This document shows positions 1 through 8,085 of a DNA stretch of 58,062 bases, piece after piece. The position numbers and the translations under genes were made by a program. The notes beneath the pieces were generated by a model. The model saw only the letters and a program-made list of their open reading frames with translations. It was not told where the DNA came from and made no database searches. The stretch is from Brevundimonas sp. UBA5713 (GTDB taxonomy: Bacteria > Pseudomonadota > Alphaproteobacteria > Caulobacterales > Caulobacteraceae). How positions within the stretch are numbered: the first letter of the stretch is position 1; each line of letters starts with the position of its first letter. The stretch lies in the NCBI RefSeq assembly GCF_002419815.1, contig NZ_DIGV01000014.1, positions 1-58,062 of the forward strand, read 5' to 3'.

Positions 1-266
1 GGCGTCGGCGTCGGGGGCGCAGGTTCCGGCGGCACGGTCGTGGTTTCGACCGGCGCGGTGGCCCCGTCCTCGGGGCTGGGCTCGGGCTGCGGATTATCGG
101 GCGCGGCAGCCTCAATCACCATCTCCGAGACAATCGTCACCGGCACGGAGTTAATCAGCGGGCGCGGCGGCTCGTTCTTGGCCGCTGTCCAGCCGATCAG
201 GGCCAGCGCCGCAACGCCGCCATGCAGGGCAATCGAACCGATGAGTGCCGGGGAGGGCTTTCTCAC
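1..266 (-). CDS. tolA: TolA, N-terminal part (cut by window edge)
   Basis: Inner-membrane TolA links the TolQR motor to TolB-Pal at the outer membrane and helps envelope constriction at division. About 88 N-terminal residues are visible: a short basic start (MRKPSP), one hydrophobic segment at about residues 8-25, then a stretch rich in Pro, Glu and Thr, as expected for the start of the periplasmic stalk. The start is a GTG 4 bases after the tolR stop; I see no in-frame ATG between them. Identity rests mainly on its place after tolQ-tolR. The domain that would separate TolA from a TonB-like protein lies outside the window. Confidence 0.8.
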   Translation of the reverse strand, partial: MRKPSPALIGSIALHGGVAALALIGWTAAKNEPPRPLINSVPVTIVSEMVIEAAAPDNPQPEPSPEDGATAPVETTTVPPEPAPPTPT

Positions 267-270
267 GGCC

Positions 271-732
271 TTATGCCCCCGCCTCTTGGCCGATGGTGTC
301 GGTGATCAGGTTCAGCTTGGTGAAGCCTTCCGACGACAGACGCGCCATCACGCGGGCCACCGCCTGATAGGGGGCGCGGCCATCGGCCCGGATGAAGATG
401 GCCTTTTCGCGGGCGTTCTCGCCAGCGTCCTCGGCCACGCGGATCGGCAACTGGTCCCAGCTGACTTCGCCCTCGCCCACATAGATGCTGCCGTCATCCT
501 TGATGGAGACGGTAACGGGCTTCTCGTTGACCTCGACCGCGCTGGCCTCGGTCTTGGGCAGTTCTACCGGAACGCCCACCGTCATCATTGGGGCCGAGAT
601 CATGAAGATGATCAGCAGCACCAGCATCACGTCGACCAGAGGGGTGACGTTGATTTCGCTCAGCGGGCGCTTGCGCGCACGGCGACGACCGCGCCCTGCG
701 CCTGCGCCCGAACCACCTGCACCCATACCCAT
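271..732 (-). CDS. tolR: TolR, Tol-Pal motor subunit
   Basis: ExbD/TolR family protein of 153 residues. TolR sits in the TolQ pore and couples proton flow to TolA. After a Gly/Arg-rich N-terminus comes the family signature SEINVTPLVDVMLVLLIIF, holding the single membrane helix (about 32-52) with the conserved proton-pathway Asp at residue 34. The rest is the periplasmic domain, with the usual IRADGRAPYQAV segment near residue 115. It starts 2 bases past the tolQ stop and ends 4 bases before the tolA GTG, so the three are surely one transcript. Confidence 0.96.
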   Translation of the reverse strand: MGMGAGGSGAGAGRGRRRARKRPLSEINVTPLVDVMLVLLIIFMISAPMMTVGVPVELPKTEASAVEVNEKPVTVSIKDDGSIYVGEGEVSWDQLPIRVAEDAGENAREKAIFIRADGRAPYQAVARVMARLSSEGFTKLNLITDTIGQEAGA

Positions 733-734
733 GT

Positions 735-1490
735 TTAGCTGCCCCGACGCAGGTTCAGGCTGTCCGAAGGCGGCGGAGGAGGCGGCGGCGGGGTGGCCGG
801 ACCGGCCAGACGACGTGCCAGAGCCGCTTGCAGATCATCGGCAAAGGCTTCCAGACGGGCAGTGTATTTGCCTGCCGACACCGAGAAGGCGTTGAAGGCC
901 ATATAGGCCGGAATGGCGGCGGCGAGACCGATGGCGGTGGCGAACAGGGCCTCGGCAATGGCCGGTGCCACGGTGGTCAGATTGGTGTTGCCCATGGCGG
1001 CGATGCGGTCAAAGGCGTTCATGATGCCCCACACCGTGCCGAACAGGCCGATGAACGGCGAGGCGGTGGCCACCACCGACAGCACGCCCAGACCGTTTTC
1101 AATCTTCTGGCTCTCGCGGGCGATGACCGAATCCAGCGCGCGGTCGATACGGCCGATCAGGGCCTGCCCCTGGCTGTCGGTCAGCGGGCCGCGCTGGCGG
1201 GCTTCTTTCCAGTCTTGCAGGGTGATTTGCAGCATACGCGGCAGCGGGTCTGCCGGCTGAGGTCCGGCGGCAGCAGCGGCCTCTTCCAGCGAGCGTCCAC
1301 TCTCGACCAGTTGTTCGAACTCGGTCGCACTGCGGTTCATCTTGGTATAGCTGGCGACCTTGCCAATGATGATCGTCCACGACCAGACCGACGCGACGAC
1401 CAACCCCACCATGACCGTTTTGACCACCCAGTCGGCGGCCATGAACAGCTCGACGGGATTCAGCAGGGAGGCATCGGCGGGGGGCGTCAT
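735..1490 (-). CDS. tolQ: TolQ, Tol-Pal motor channel
   Basis: MotA/TolQ/ExbB family protein, 251 residues. It forms the proton channel of the Tol-Pal machine in the inner membrane. Three membrane segments are visible at about 20-42, 133-155 and 175-200, with the conserved GLFGTVWGIM at 148-157 and a long cytoplasmic loop between helices 1 and 2. The C-terminus is unusually proline-rich, with eight consecutive Pro near residue 235. An AAGGA ribosome binding site lies 7 bases before the ATG. It leads tolQRA. Confidence 0.97.
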   Translation of the reverse strand: MTPPADASLLNPVELFMAADWVVKTVMVGLVVASVWSWTIIIGKVASYTKMNRSATEFEQLVESGRSLEEAAAAAGPQPADPLPRMLQITLQDWKEARQRGPLTDSQGQALIGRIDRALDSVIARESQKIENGLGVLSVVATASPFIGLFGTVWGIMNAFDRIAAMGNTNLTTVAPAIAEALFATAIGLAAAIPAYMAFNAFSVSAGKYTARLEAFADDLQAALARRLAGPATPPPPPPPPSDSLNLRRGS

Positions 1491-1584
1491 TCAACAATCC
1501 TTGGTGCGATACGGAAAGGCCATACCTTTGAAACTGTGAAGGCGTGGCGAATTCATGGCAGAAAACGGCGATCTAGCCGTGACA

Positions 1585-1603
1585 GGGGCGTCCGTCACGC
1601 CCC
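1585..1603. other. stem-loop between ybgC and tolQ
   Basis: A 7-bp inverted repeat (GGGGCGT / ACGCCCC, 5-base loop) lies between the ybgC stop and the tolQ start. Read on the operon (minus) strand it lacks a U tract, so it is not a convincing terminator; it could be a processing or attenuation hairpin. Confidence 0.35.
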
Positions 1604-1620
1604 TTTCTCTGACATAATCG

Positions 1621-2088
1621 TTATCGAGTGCTTTCCGGTTCCGACAAACCTGAAAGCCAAGGTTCCACCTTCTGCATCAAAAGCTTGCTGGGACGGCGCG
1701 GGCGGCCATCCATGTGAATGCAGGCGGCGACAACATCGGCGCGGCACAGCACTTCGCCGTCACGCTCGATGGTCTGTTTGATGAGCATGCGCACACCCTT
1801 CACCACCTCGTAGCGGGTGCGCACAATCAGGGCGTCGTCGATCTTGGCAGGGCGGACGTATTTGATGTTCAGCTCACTGACGACAAAGGCCAGCGGATCA
1901 TCGCTTTCCAGCAAATCGGTATGGCCAATCCCCGCCGCCCGCAGGAAGTCCGAACGCCCCCGCTCGAAATAGCGCACATAGTTGGCGTGATAGACCACGC
2001 CCGTGAAATCGGTGTCCTCGTAATAGACACGCACGGGCAGCAGGTGATCCTTGCCGTCAAATCGGCCAGCGGTGGGGAGATCGGTCAT
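1621..2088 (-). CDS. ybgC: YbgC-family acyl-CoA thioesterase
   Basis: Hot-dog fold thioesterase of 155 residues, the usual first gene of tol-pal clusters. The segment VYYEDTDFTGVVYHANYVRYFERGR (about residues 22-46) carries the family's catalytic Asp (Asp26 or nearby) and the HANY motif. YbgC hydrolyses short acyl-CoA thioesters and has been tied to phospholipid synthesis at the inner face of the membrane; its role in Tol function is not settled. It is followed at 130 bases by tolQ. I see no strong ribosome binding site. Confidence 0.93.
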   Translation of the reverse strand: MTDLPTAGRFDGKDHLLPVRVYYEDTDFTGVVYHANYVRYFERGRSDFLRAAGIGHTDLLESDDPLAFVVSELNIKYVRPAKIDDALIVRTRYEVVKGVRMLIKQTIERDGEVLCRADVVAACIHMDGRPRRPSKLLMQKVEPWLSGLSEPESTR

Positions 2089-2097
2089 GGGTGAGGT

Positions 2098-2484
2098 CTA
2101 GCCCGTCACGGCATCCGGTTGAACCCTCCGCACCAGATTAACAGCTGTGGTCCAAACGATATTGGCGGCTTCGTCCGCGTCTTGAGCAACGTCCGATGCC
2201 GGAATGCGCAGGACGGTAATGCCTTGGCTGGCAAGCCAACTGTCTCGCCTCTCATCACGTTGAGGATGATCAGCAGTGGAATGTATCAACCCATCGACCT
2301 CGACAGCTAGGCGCACTTGAGCACAGTAGAAGTCAAGGATGTATGATCCGAGCGGGTGCTGTCGGCGGAAAGCGGGCACCCCCGGCTGACGTTTTCGCAG
2401 CCGAAGCCATAGGGCCGCTTCCGGCGGTGTCAGATTGCGACGAAGAACTTTCGCTCTCTGCATAGTGGACTTTGCGGCCCGCAT
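2098..2484 (-). CDS. DUF559 endonuclease-fold protein
   Basis: Small DUF559 protein, 128 residues from the chosen start. The family shares the PD-(D/E)XK/Vsr-like fold but its biological role is unknown. Visible landmarks are the N-terminal LRRNLTPPEAALW block, FRRQHPLGSYILDFYC with the candidate catalytic Asp, LAVEVDGLIH with the second acidic residue, and RRDSWLASQGITVLRI. Longer reading frames upstream run through an extragenic repeat and look spurious. The ATG at 2484 is preceded at good spacing by GGAGGGGG, which is the end of that repeat; a second ATG lies at 2463. The gene interrupts the usual ruvB-ybgC junction, which points to insertion. Confidence 0.85.
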   Translation of the reverse strand: MRAAKSTMQRAKVLRRNLTPPEAALWLRLRKRQPGVPAFRRQHPLGSYILDFYCAQVRLAVEVDGLIHSTADHPQRDERRDSWLASQGITVLRIPASDVAQDADEAANIVWTTAVNLVRRVQPDAVTG

Positions 2485-2488
2485 ATTG

Positions 2489-2543
2489 CCCCCTCCGTCA
2501 CGGCGCTGCGCACCGCGCCACCTCCCCCGCTTCGCAAGGGAGG
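2489..2543 (+). repeat. extragenic palindromic repeat, copy A
   Basis: Begins CCCCCTCC, ends GGGAGGA, with an inner GC-rich stem (GGCGC/GCGCC) and an outer CTCCC/GGGAG stem. It matches copy B (2574-2620) when one is reverse-complemented. Its end abuts the DUF559 gene and supplies that gene's Shine-Dalgarno-like GGAGGGGG on the minus strand. Confidence 0.75.
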
Positions 2544-2573
2544 ATAATTGAAACGCAACGCTGGCTACAGCAC

Positions 2574-2620
2574 TCCTCCCCTGCTTGCGGGGGAGGGGGA
2601 CCACGAAGTGGTGGAGGGGG
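2574..2620 (-). repeat. extragenic palindromic repeat, copy B
   Basis: Inverted partner of copy A: CTCCTCCC at one end, GTGGAGGGGG at the other, with an internal perfect palindrome ACCACGAAGTGGT. It ends exactly at the base before the ruvB stop codon (2621-2623). The two copies together can form one long hairpin across 2489-2620. Confidence 0.75.
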
Positions 2621-3649
2621 CTACTTCCCGAACAAATCCGGTGCCGTCGGGGGCGGTGGCGGTGCGCTCAGCCCCAGATGTTCATAGGCGCGGGCGCAGG
2701 CCATGCGGCCGCGCGGGGTGCGCATGATGAAGCCTTGTTGCAGCAGATAGGGTTCGATTACGTCCTCGACGGCGTCGCGGGCTTCGGCGATGGCGGCGGC
2801 GAGGGTGTCCATGCCGACAGGACCACCGCCGTAGTTTTCGATCAGCGCTTTCAGGAAGCGGCGGTCATTGCTGTCCAGACCCGCCTCATCGACTTCCAGA
2901 CGCGCCAGTGATTGGGCGGCGACCAGACGGTTGATGATCGGAGCACCCGCCGCATCGGCAAAATCGCGTACGCGGCGCAGAAGGCGGCCCGCGATACGCG
3001 GCGTGCCACGCGAGCGAGCGGCGATCTCATAGGCCCCCTCGGCGTCGATCTCCGCGCCCATTTTGCGAGCGGTGCCGCGCACCACCATGGTCAGTTCTTC
3101 GGGCGTGTAGAACTCAAGGCGTAGCGGAATACCGAAACGGTCGCGCAAGGGCGTGGCCAGAAGACCCGCACGGGTCGTGGCGCCCACCAGCGTAAACGGG
3201 GCCAGATCGATGCGCACCGAGCGGGCGGATGGCCCTTCGCCGATGATCAGGTCCAGCACATGGTCTTCCATCGCCGGATAGAGGACTTCCTCGACCTGAG
3301 GCGACATACGATGGATTTCGTCGATGAACAGCACATCGCGTGGTTCGAGATTGGTCAGGATGGCCGCAAGGTCACCCGGCTTGCCCAGAATAGGGCCTGA
3401 GGTGGCGCGAAAACCCACGCCCAGTTCACGCGCCACGATCTGCGCCAGCGTCGTCTTGCCCAGCCCCGGAGGGCCAAACAGCAGCACGTGGTCCATCGCT
3501 TCCTGACGCTTTTTAGCGGCCTCGATGAAGATCGACAGATTGTCCTTGGCCTTGGGCTGGCCGACAAATTCCGACAGCGTTTGCGGACGTAGGGCGCGGT
3601 CGAACGCCTCACCCGCCATCGCCTCACCGCTCAGGATGCGTTCGCTCAT
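2621..3649 (-). CDS. ruvB: RuvB, Holliday junction branch-migration helicase
   Basis: AAA+ hexameric motor of the RuvABC resolvasome, 342 residues as usual. Walker A GPPGLGKTT is at 59-67, Walker B/DEIH box FIDEIHRM at 108-115, a sensor segment VGATTRAG near 175, and the C-terminal winged helix contains TPRGRMA near 310. It starts within an ATGA overlap with the ruvA stop, showing translational coupling. A proline-rich tail (APPPPPTAP) precedes the stop, which lies directly against an extragenic repeat. Confidence 0.98.
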   Translation of the reverse strand: MSERILSGEAMAGEAFDRALRPQTLSEFVGQPKAKDNLSIFIEAAKKRQEAMDHVLLFGPPGLGKTTLAQIVARELGVGFRATSGPILGKPGDLAAILTNLEPRDVLFIDEIHRMSPQVEEVLYPAMEDHVLDLIIGEGPSARSVRIDLAPFTLVGATTRAGLLATPLRDRFGIPLRLEFYTPEELTMVVRGTARKMGAEIDAEGAYEIAARSRGTPRIAGRLLRRVRDFADAAGAPIINRLVAAQSLARLEVDEAGLDSNDRRFLKALIENYGGGPVGMDTLAAAIAEARDAVEDVIEPYLLQQGFIMRTPRGRMACARAYEHLGLSAPPPPPTAPDLFGK

Positions 3650-4266
3650 TTACCCAGTTCCTGAAGCGCAGCGCGGATGATGGCGGAAAGCCCCGCCTCC
3701 TCGCCCTTGGCCTCCAGCGCCACTTCGACAGCACGGCGGGCATTCACCTCGGCAATGCCCAGACCCAGAAGCGCGGCCACGGCCTCGCCCGTAATCGATG
3801 GTACCGGTGCCACCACAGGCGCATCGGTGTGAACACCACCGCCTGCAGGGGTAAAGGTGGTATCGCCCAGCGGCTTGCCCTTCAGCTCGGTCACGATACG
3901 CAGGGCCAGCTTCGGCCCTACGCCATTGGCACGGGCCACGGCGGCCTTGTCTTCTCGCGCCACCGCATTGGCCAGTTCGGACGGCGGCAGCACATCCAGT
4001 ACCGCCAGCGCCGCCTTGGGACCCACGCCCTGAATAGCCAGAAGCGTCGTAAAGGCCTTGCGCTCGTCACGGCTGAAGAAACCGTACAGGCGCGGGCCTT
4101 GGTCTTCGGACCATTGCGAATGGATATAGACGGTCGCCTCGGCATTGGGGGCCAAGCGCGACAGGGTGCGCGATCCGCAGGTCGCCACATAGCCCACACC
4201 ACCGCAGTCGATGATGCAGTGGTCCAGTTCGACCTCGGCAACAGTGCCTTTCAAACGACCGATCAC
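3646..4266 (-). CDS. ruvA: RuvA, Holliday junction binding protein
   Basis: 206-residue RuvA, the DNA-binding tetramer that loads RuvB on four-way junctions. It opens MIGRLKGTV and contains the helix-hairpin-helix segments LLAIQGVGPKAALAVL (about 77-92) and ARANGVGPKLALRIV (about 110-124). The C-terminal domain III that contacts RuvB is recognisable (EAVAALLGLGIAEVNARRAVE). Both ends overlap neighbours by ATGA: ruvC before it and ruvB after it. Confidence 0.97.
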   Translation of the reverse strand: MIGRLKGTVAEVELDHCIIDCGGVGYVATCGSRTLSRLAPNAEATVYIHSQWSEDQGPRLYGFFSRDERKAFTTLLAIQGVGPKAALAVLDVLPPSELANAVAREDKAAVARANGVGPKLALRIVTELKGKPLGDTTFTPAGGGVHTDAPVVAPVPSITGEAVAALLGLGIAEVNARRAVEVALEAKGEEAGLSAIIRAALQELGK

Positions 4267-4781
4267 GCGACACCTTTAACAAGAGATTCAAGCAGCGCAC
4301 GCTTGCGAAGCTGTGCGTGGGTAATGGCGACGGCCAGCGCATCGGCGGCATCGGCCTTGGCCCCTTTGGAGGTCGGCAGCAACCGCGCCACCATATAGGC
4401 AATCTGGTTTTTGTCGGCGTGGCCCGCACCTACCACAACCTTCTTGATCAGGTTGGCGGGATATTCCCCCACCGGAAGACCATAGGTCGCCGCGCCCAGA
4501 ATGACGGCCCCGCGCGCCTGTCCCAGTTTCAGGGTCGAGGCGGGGTTTACGTTGACGAACACCTCTTCGACCGCCGCCTCGTCGACCTGATAGTCGTGGC
4601 AGATGGCGTGGATACCGTTCATCAGCGCCAGCAGACGCTCCGAGAATGGCAGGGTATCATCAGGCGCGATAACCCCGTGCGCGATCCAGCGCAGGCGCGA
4701 GCCATCGGCGGCGATTACCCCCCAGCCGGTCTTGCGCAATCCGGGATCGATCCCGACGATTCTGATGGTTTCGTTCGTCAT
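4263..4781 (-). CDS. ruvC: RuvC, Holliday junction resolvase
   Basis: 172-residue RNase H-fold endonuclease that nicks Holliday junctions. The catalytic acids are visible: Asp12 in VGIDPGLRKTGWG, the Glu pair in VEEVFVN (about 71-77), and the C-terminal Asp cluster in ADAADALAVAITH. It heads the ruvCAB operon and overlaps ruvA by four bases. The upstream 160 bases separate it from the divergent MFS gene; yebC, its usual neighbour, lies 2.4 kb away. Confidence 0.97.
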   Translation of the reverse strand: MTNETIRIVGIDPGLRKTGWGVIAADGSRLRWIAHGVIAPDDTLPFSERLLALMNGIHAICHDYQVDEAAVEEVFVNVNPASTLKLGQARGAVILGAATYGLPVGEYPANLIKKVVVGAGHADKNQIAYMVARLLPTSKGAKADAADALAVAITHAQLRKRALLESLVKGVA

Positions 4782-4943
4782 CTGTTCCCGTCATGCCCCA
4801 AAGAGGGTTAGCAGACAATGACCGAAGACCTTTCTGCCGGACAGATTTCATCGACCGGAGATTGCGCAGCCAGCAGGGCTGTGGTCTGCATGGCCGCGTT
4901 TTGATTTCGTATGCGCGGCCGGTTCGGGTCGTGGAGTAACGTG

Positions 4944-6170
4944 ATGTCCGCCTCCCCTGCCGCCCTGCCTCTGGATCGCCGCGCATGGATCATGATCGCG
5001 GCCAGCGCCGCCATCGTGACTCTGGCCATGGGCGTGCGGCAGTCGTTCGGCCTGTACCAGACGCCAATGGTGATGGAGCTGGGCATCAGCCGCCAGACCT
5101 TCGGCTTTGTGCTGGCGTTGCAGAACCTGCTGTTCGGCGCAGTACAGCCCTTTGTCGGGGCCTATGCCGACAAATACGGCGCGGCCCGGGTGCTGTTTAT
5201 CGGGACGGCGCTTTATGCGGCAGGGATGGTGGTGACGGCCCTGTCCAGCAGCGCGCTGGGCATCGGACTGGGTTTCGGTGCCATGGTCGGCATGGCCATG
5301 TCCGGCGTGACCTTTGTGGTGACCATGGGCGCGGTCGGCAAGATCGTGCCGCCGCACAAACGCACGCTGGCTTTTGGCATCATCACGGCGGGCGGATCAC
5401 TGGGCCAGTTCTTCGTGGTGCCCATGGCACAGGCGTTAATCGATGGCATCGGCTGGGAGAACAGCCTGCACGCCATGGCCGTCATGCTTTTGTTGATCGT
5501 GCCGCTGGCCTTTGGCCTGATGAACAAACGCGGCGCGGCGGTGGCTCCTCGGCCCGAGGGCTTGCCGCTGGGGGCGGCGCTGAAACAGGCCTGCTCAGAC
5601 CATAGCTGGTGGCTGCTGTTCGGCGGCTATTTTGTATGCGGTTTTCACGTGGCCTTTGTCGGCATCCACTTCCCGGCCTTTGTGCAGGATCAGGGCCTGC
5701 CCTCCAGCGTCGGGGCCACCGGGCTGGCGCTGATCGGCCTGTTCAACATTCTGGGGTCGTGGATTTGGGGTGCGTGGGGCGGCAAATACTCCAAGAAACA
5801 CCTGCTGGCGGCTCTTTACGCCTTGCGCGGCGTGGCGATCATCATTTTCTTGCTGACCCCGCTGACGGCGTTCAGTGCGCTGGCCTTTACCGCCGCGTTC
5901 GGCTTTTTGTGGCTGGGCACCGTGCCGCTGACCAACGGGTTGGTGGCGCAGATTTACGGGCTGCGGAACCTGTCGGCACTGACCGGTTTGGTCTTCTTCG
6001 GCCATCAGGTCGGCGCGTTTCTGGGCGCGTGGCTGGGCGGGCTGATCTTTGATGCCACCCAGTCCTATCAGTGGGTGTGGTATATCTCGATCGCGCTGGC
6101 CTTTGTCGCCAGTGCCGCCAACCTACCGATCCGCCAGACCCCGCCGCCGCTGAAAGCCGTCACCGCATGA
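4944..6170 (+). CDS. MFS transporter
   Basis: Major facilitator of 408 residues with about 12 hydrophobic segments. The first helix contains GVRQSFGLYQTPM, and the 2-3 loop is GAYADKYGAARVL, a form of the MFS motif A. The pattern resembles monocarboxylate/oxalate-formate type carriers, but the substrate cannot be read from sequence. A GGAG lies 7 bases before the ATG at 4944, which is preferred to the longer frame from 4911. It stands between yebC and ruvC, where many alphaproteobacteria have nothing, so it is probably an inserted cassette. The next small ORF overlaps its stop. Confidence 0.85.
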   Translation: MSASPAALPLDRRAWIMIAASAAIVTLAMGVRQSFGLYQTPMVMELGISRQTFGFVLALQNLLFGAVQPFVGAYADKYGAARVLFIGTALYAAGMVVTALSSSALGIGLGFGAMVGMAMSGVTFVVTMGAVGKIVPPHKRTLAFGIITAGGSLGQFFVVPMAQALIDGIGWENSLHAMAVMLLLIVPLAFGLMNKRGAAVAPRPEGLPLGAALKQACSDHSWWLLFGGYFVCGFHVAFVGIHFPAFVQDQGLPSSVGATGLALIGLFNILGSWIWGAWGGKYSKKHLLAALYALRGVAIIIFLLTPLTAFSALAFTAAFGFLWLGTVPLTNGLVAQIYGLRNLSALTGLVFFGHQVGAFLGAWLGGLIFDATQSYQWVWYISIALAFVASAANLPIRQTPPPLKAVTA

Positions 6171-6313
6171 CTGAACAGCCCACCAAGCCCGAACGCACCA
6201 TCCCCGTGTTGCTGGGCGTGGCCGCAGGCGTGCTGGTACTGGGGGGATTGGCTCTGTGGCAGCGTCAGGGGTTGGCGCTATGGCTGGAACAGGCCATCGC
6301 CTTTTGCATGTAG
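6167..6313 (+). CDS. 48-residue single-helix membrane protein
   Basis: Small ORF starting in an ATGA overlap with the MFS stop. A polar, charged N-terminus (MTEQPTKPERT) is followed by one hydrophobic helix (about 12-30), then a short amphipathic end. The coupling suggests it is translated with the transporter, perhaps as a small accessory subunit. I do not recognise a family; conservation would decide whether it is real. Confidence 0.5.
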   Translation: MTEQPTKPERTIPVLLGVAAGVLVLGGLALWQRQGLALWLEQAIAFCM

Positions 6314-6323
6314 AGCGACGGGC

Positions 6324-7022
6324 CTAGTCGTCGTCGGCTTCGATGCGGAAACTGTGCACGCCCTCCAGACCCGCCAGACCTTCCGCCATCTCATCCAGAT
6401 GATGGCGCTGGCGCACCTTGATGCGCCAATAGCGGCACACTAGGGAGCCGTCATCGCTCAACCCCTGACGGGCGGCAAAGGCCTTGGCATCGGCGATGCG
6501 GATCAGAGCCGCTACCTCCTGCGCTGTGGTCAGGTCCTGACGTTTCCAACTGACGTCGACGCTGGCCGCCACCACCGAAGGCACCCGCGCGCTGACCAGT
6601 TTCAGCGCCACCAGAATCACGACCGTCACGCCCGTGCCAATGGCCGCCAGGCCGATCAGGCCCGCCCCGAACAAAAGGCCCAGCGCCGCCGTCATCCACA
6701 AAGATGCGGCCGTGGTCAGTCCGTGCACCGAAAAGCCCTGACGAAAGATCACGCCCGCGCAAAGAAAACCGATCCCTGTCAGCACCCCGTGCGCCATACG
6801 GGTGGGGTCGGTCATGATATTATCGGAGGGCAGGTCGTCGAAGGCCCAGTGCGTCTGATGCAGGGCGGCCAGCATCAAAAGGCACGACGACAGGCTGACC
6901 AGAATATGGGTGCGAAATCCTGCGGGACGCCCGCGCCATTCGCGCTCCAGACCGATCAGGCCGCCCGCAATCAATGCCCCGATCAGAGGCCAAACCACTT
7001 CATCCCACGGCAGCATCCGCAC
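6324..7022 (-). CDS. MgtC/SapB family membrane protein
   Basis: 232 residues. The N-terminal two thirds carry about four to five membrane segments with the MgtC landmarks GGLIGLEREWRGRPAGFRTH (about 20-39) and GVLTGIGFLCAGVIF (about 84-98). The C-terminal ~80 residues form a soluble, ACT-like tail ending in EADDD. MgtC proteins help cells cope with low magnesium and modulate ATP synthase and other membrane proteins; which role applies here is unknown. Transcribed toward the MFS cassette, tail to tail. Confidence 0.88.
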   Translation of the reverse strand: MRMLPWDEVVWPLIGALIAGGLIGLEREWRGRPAGFRTHILVSLSSCLLMLAALHQTHWAFDDLPSDNIMTDPTRMAHGVLTGIGFLCAGVIFRQGFSVHGLTTAASLWMTAALGLLFGAGLIGLAAIGTGVTVVILVALKLVSARVPSVVAASVDVSWKRQDLTTAQEVAALIRIADAKAFAARQGLSDDGSLVCRYWRIKVRQRHHLDEMAEGLAGLEGVHSFRIEADDD

Positions 7023-7134
7023 GTCCTTCCCAACGCCAAGCTCATTGTCCTAACGCAGAAATGACGTTCCATTTCCGTCTCTACGGGCAGAGCGTCTGAA
7101 ACGGTTCAGATAGGTCGCCGGTTGCGGCCATAGA

Positions 7135-7167
7135 AAAAGGGCGTCGCCATAACGGCGCCGCCCTTTT
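7135..7167 (-). terminator. intrinsic terminator of yebC
   Basis: Stem AAAAGGGCG-CGCC / GGCG-CGCCCTTTT with a single mismatch and a 5-base loop, followed on the minus strand by a run of T. It lies just after the yebC stop. Confidence 0.85.
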
Positions 7168-7184
7168 CCAGCCCCAACTCGAAC

Positions 7185-7958
7185 TTAGCCCGCGTACTTC
7201 GCCGCGTCTTCGTCCGAGATGTCTTCGTTGGAGTACACCTGCTGGACATCGTCCTCGGCGTCCAGTGCGTCGAGCAATTTAAACAGGGTTCCGACCTGTT
7301 CACCCGACAGTTGGACTTCCGACTGTGGCTTCCAGACAATAGCGGTGGACTTCGGATCACCCAGAACCTTCGACATGGCCTCTGCCACATCGTTCAGGTC
7401 TTCAAAGGCGGTCCAGATGGTGTGACCCGGAGCGTCTTCATAGATGTCCGGCTTCACCAGATCGCTTTCCACGTCCATGGCGCCGGCCTCGATGGCGGCT
7501 TCCATGACGGCATCTTCGGTACCGGCTTCGGCGGGATAGTGGATCTTGCCCACGCGGTCCCACATGAAGGTGACCGAACCGGCCTCACCCAGCGCGCCGC
7601 CGTTCTTGGAGAAGGCCGTACGGACGTTGGAGGCTGCACGGTTACGATTGTCGGTCAGCACGTCGACCACGATCTGGACACCGCCCGGGCCACGGCCCTC
7701 GTAGCGGATTTCTTCCATCGCATCGACTTCGCCGCCCTGAGCCTTCTTGATGGCGCGTTCGATGTTTTCCTTGGGCATCGACTCCGCCTTGGCGTTGTTC
7801 ACCGCCAGACGCAGACGCGGGTTCATTGCCGGGTCGGGCATGCCCGACTTGGCAGCCACCGTAATTTCCCGCGACAGACGCGAGAACAGCTTGGCGCGTA
7901 GCTTATCGGCGCGCCCCTTACGGTGCATGATATTTTTGAATTTTGAGTGGCCGGCCAT
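7185..7958 (-). CDS. yebC: YebC/PmpR family protein
   Basis: 257 residues, slightly longer than usual because of an acidic C-terminal tail. It opens MAGHSKFKNIMHRKGRAD, the family hallmark (usually HSKWANIKHRK), and contains ENIERAIKKA and YEGRGPGGVQIVVDVLTDNRNR. YebC proteins were long described as DNA-binding regulators; more recent work on bacterial and mitochondrial members (TACO1) points to helping ribosomes through polyproline stretches. It usually sits next to ruvC. Here a 2.1-kb block separates them. Confidence 0.95.
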   Translation of the reverse strand: MAGHSKFKNIMHRKGRADKLRAKLFSRLSREITVAAKSGMPDPAMNPRLRLAVNNAKAESMPKENIERAIKKAQGGEVDAMEEIRYEGRGPGGVQIVVDVLTDNRNRAASNVRTAFSKNGGALGEAGSVTFMWDRVGKIHYPAEAGTEDAVMEAAIEAGAMDVESDLVKPDIYEDAPGHTIWTAFEDLNDVAEAMSKVLGDPKSTAIVWKPQSEVQLSGEQVGTLFKLLDALDAEDDVQQVYSNEDISDEDAAKYAG

Positions 7959-8085
7959 GGTGTCGCTCGCCAGAAGTCGAATATGCTAAGGGGCGCCCTT
8001 TACCGGATGGGGCTTTCTCTGTCACCACAGGGAACAACCCGAAAGCACCGGGAATTTAAAGTGCAGCACAGTTTGGAGGACGAAC

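Noticed and set aside
2485..2604. N-terminal extension of the DUF559 ORF
   Set aside because: It runs through the repeat and reads as low-complexity Arg/Gly/Leu; the ATG at 2484 has a good Shine-Dalgarno sequence.
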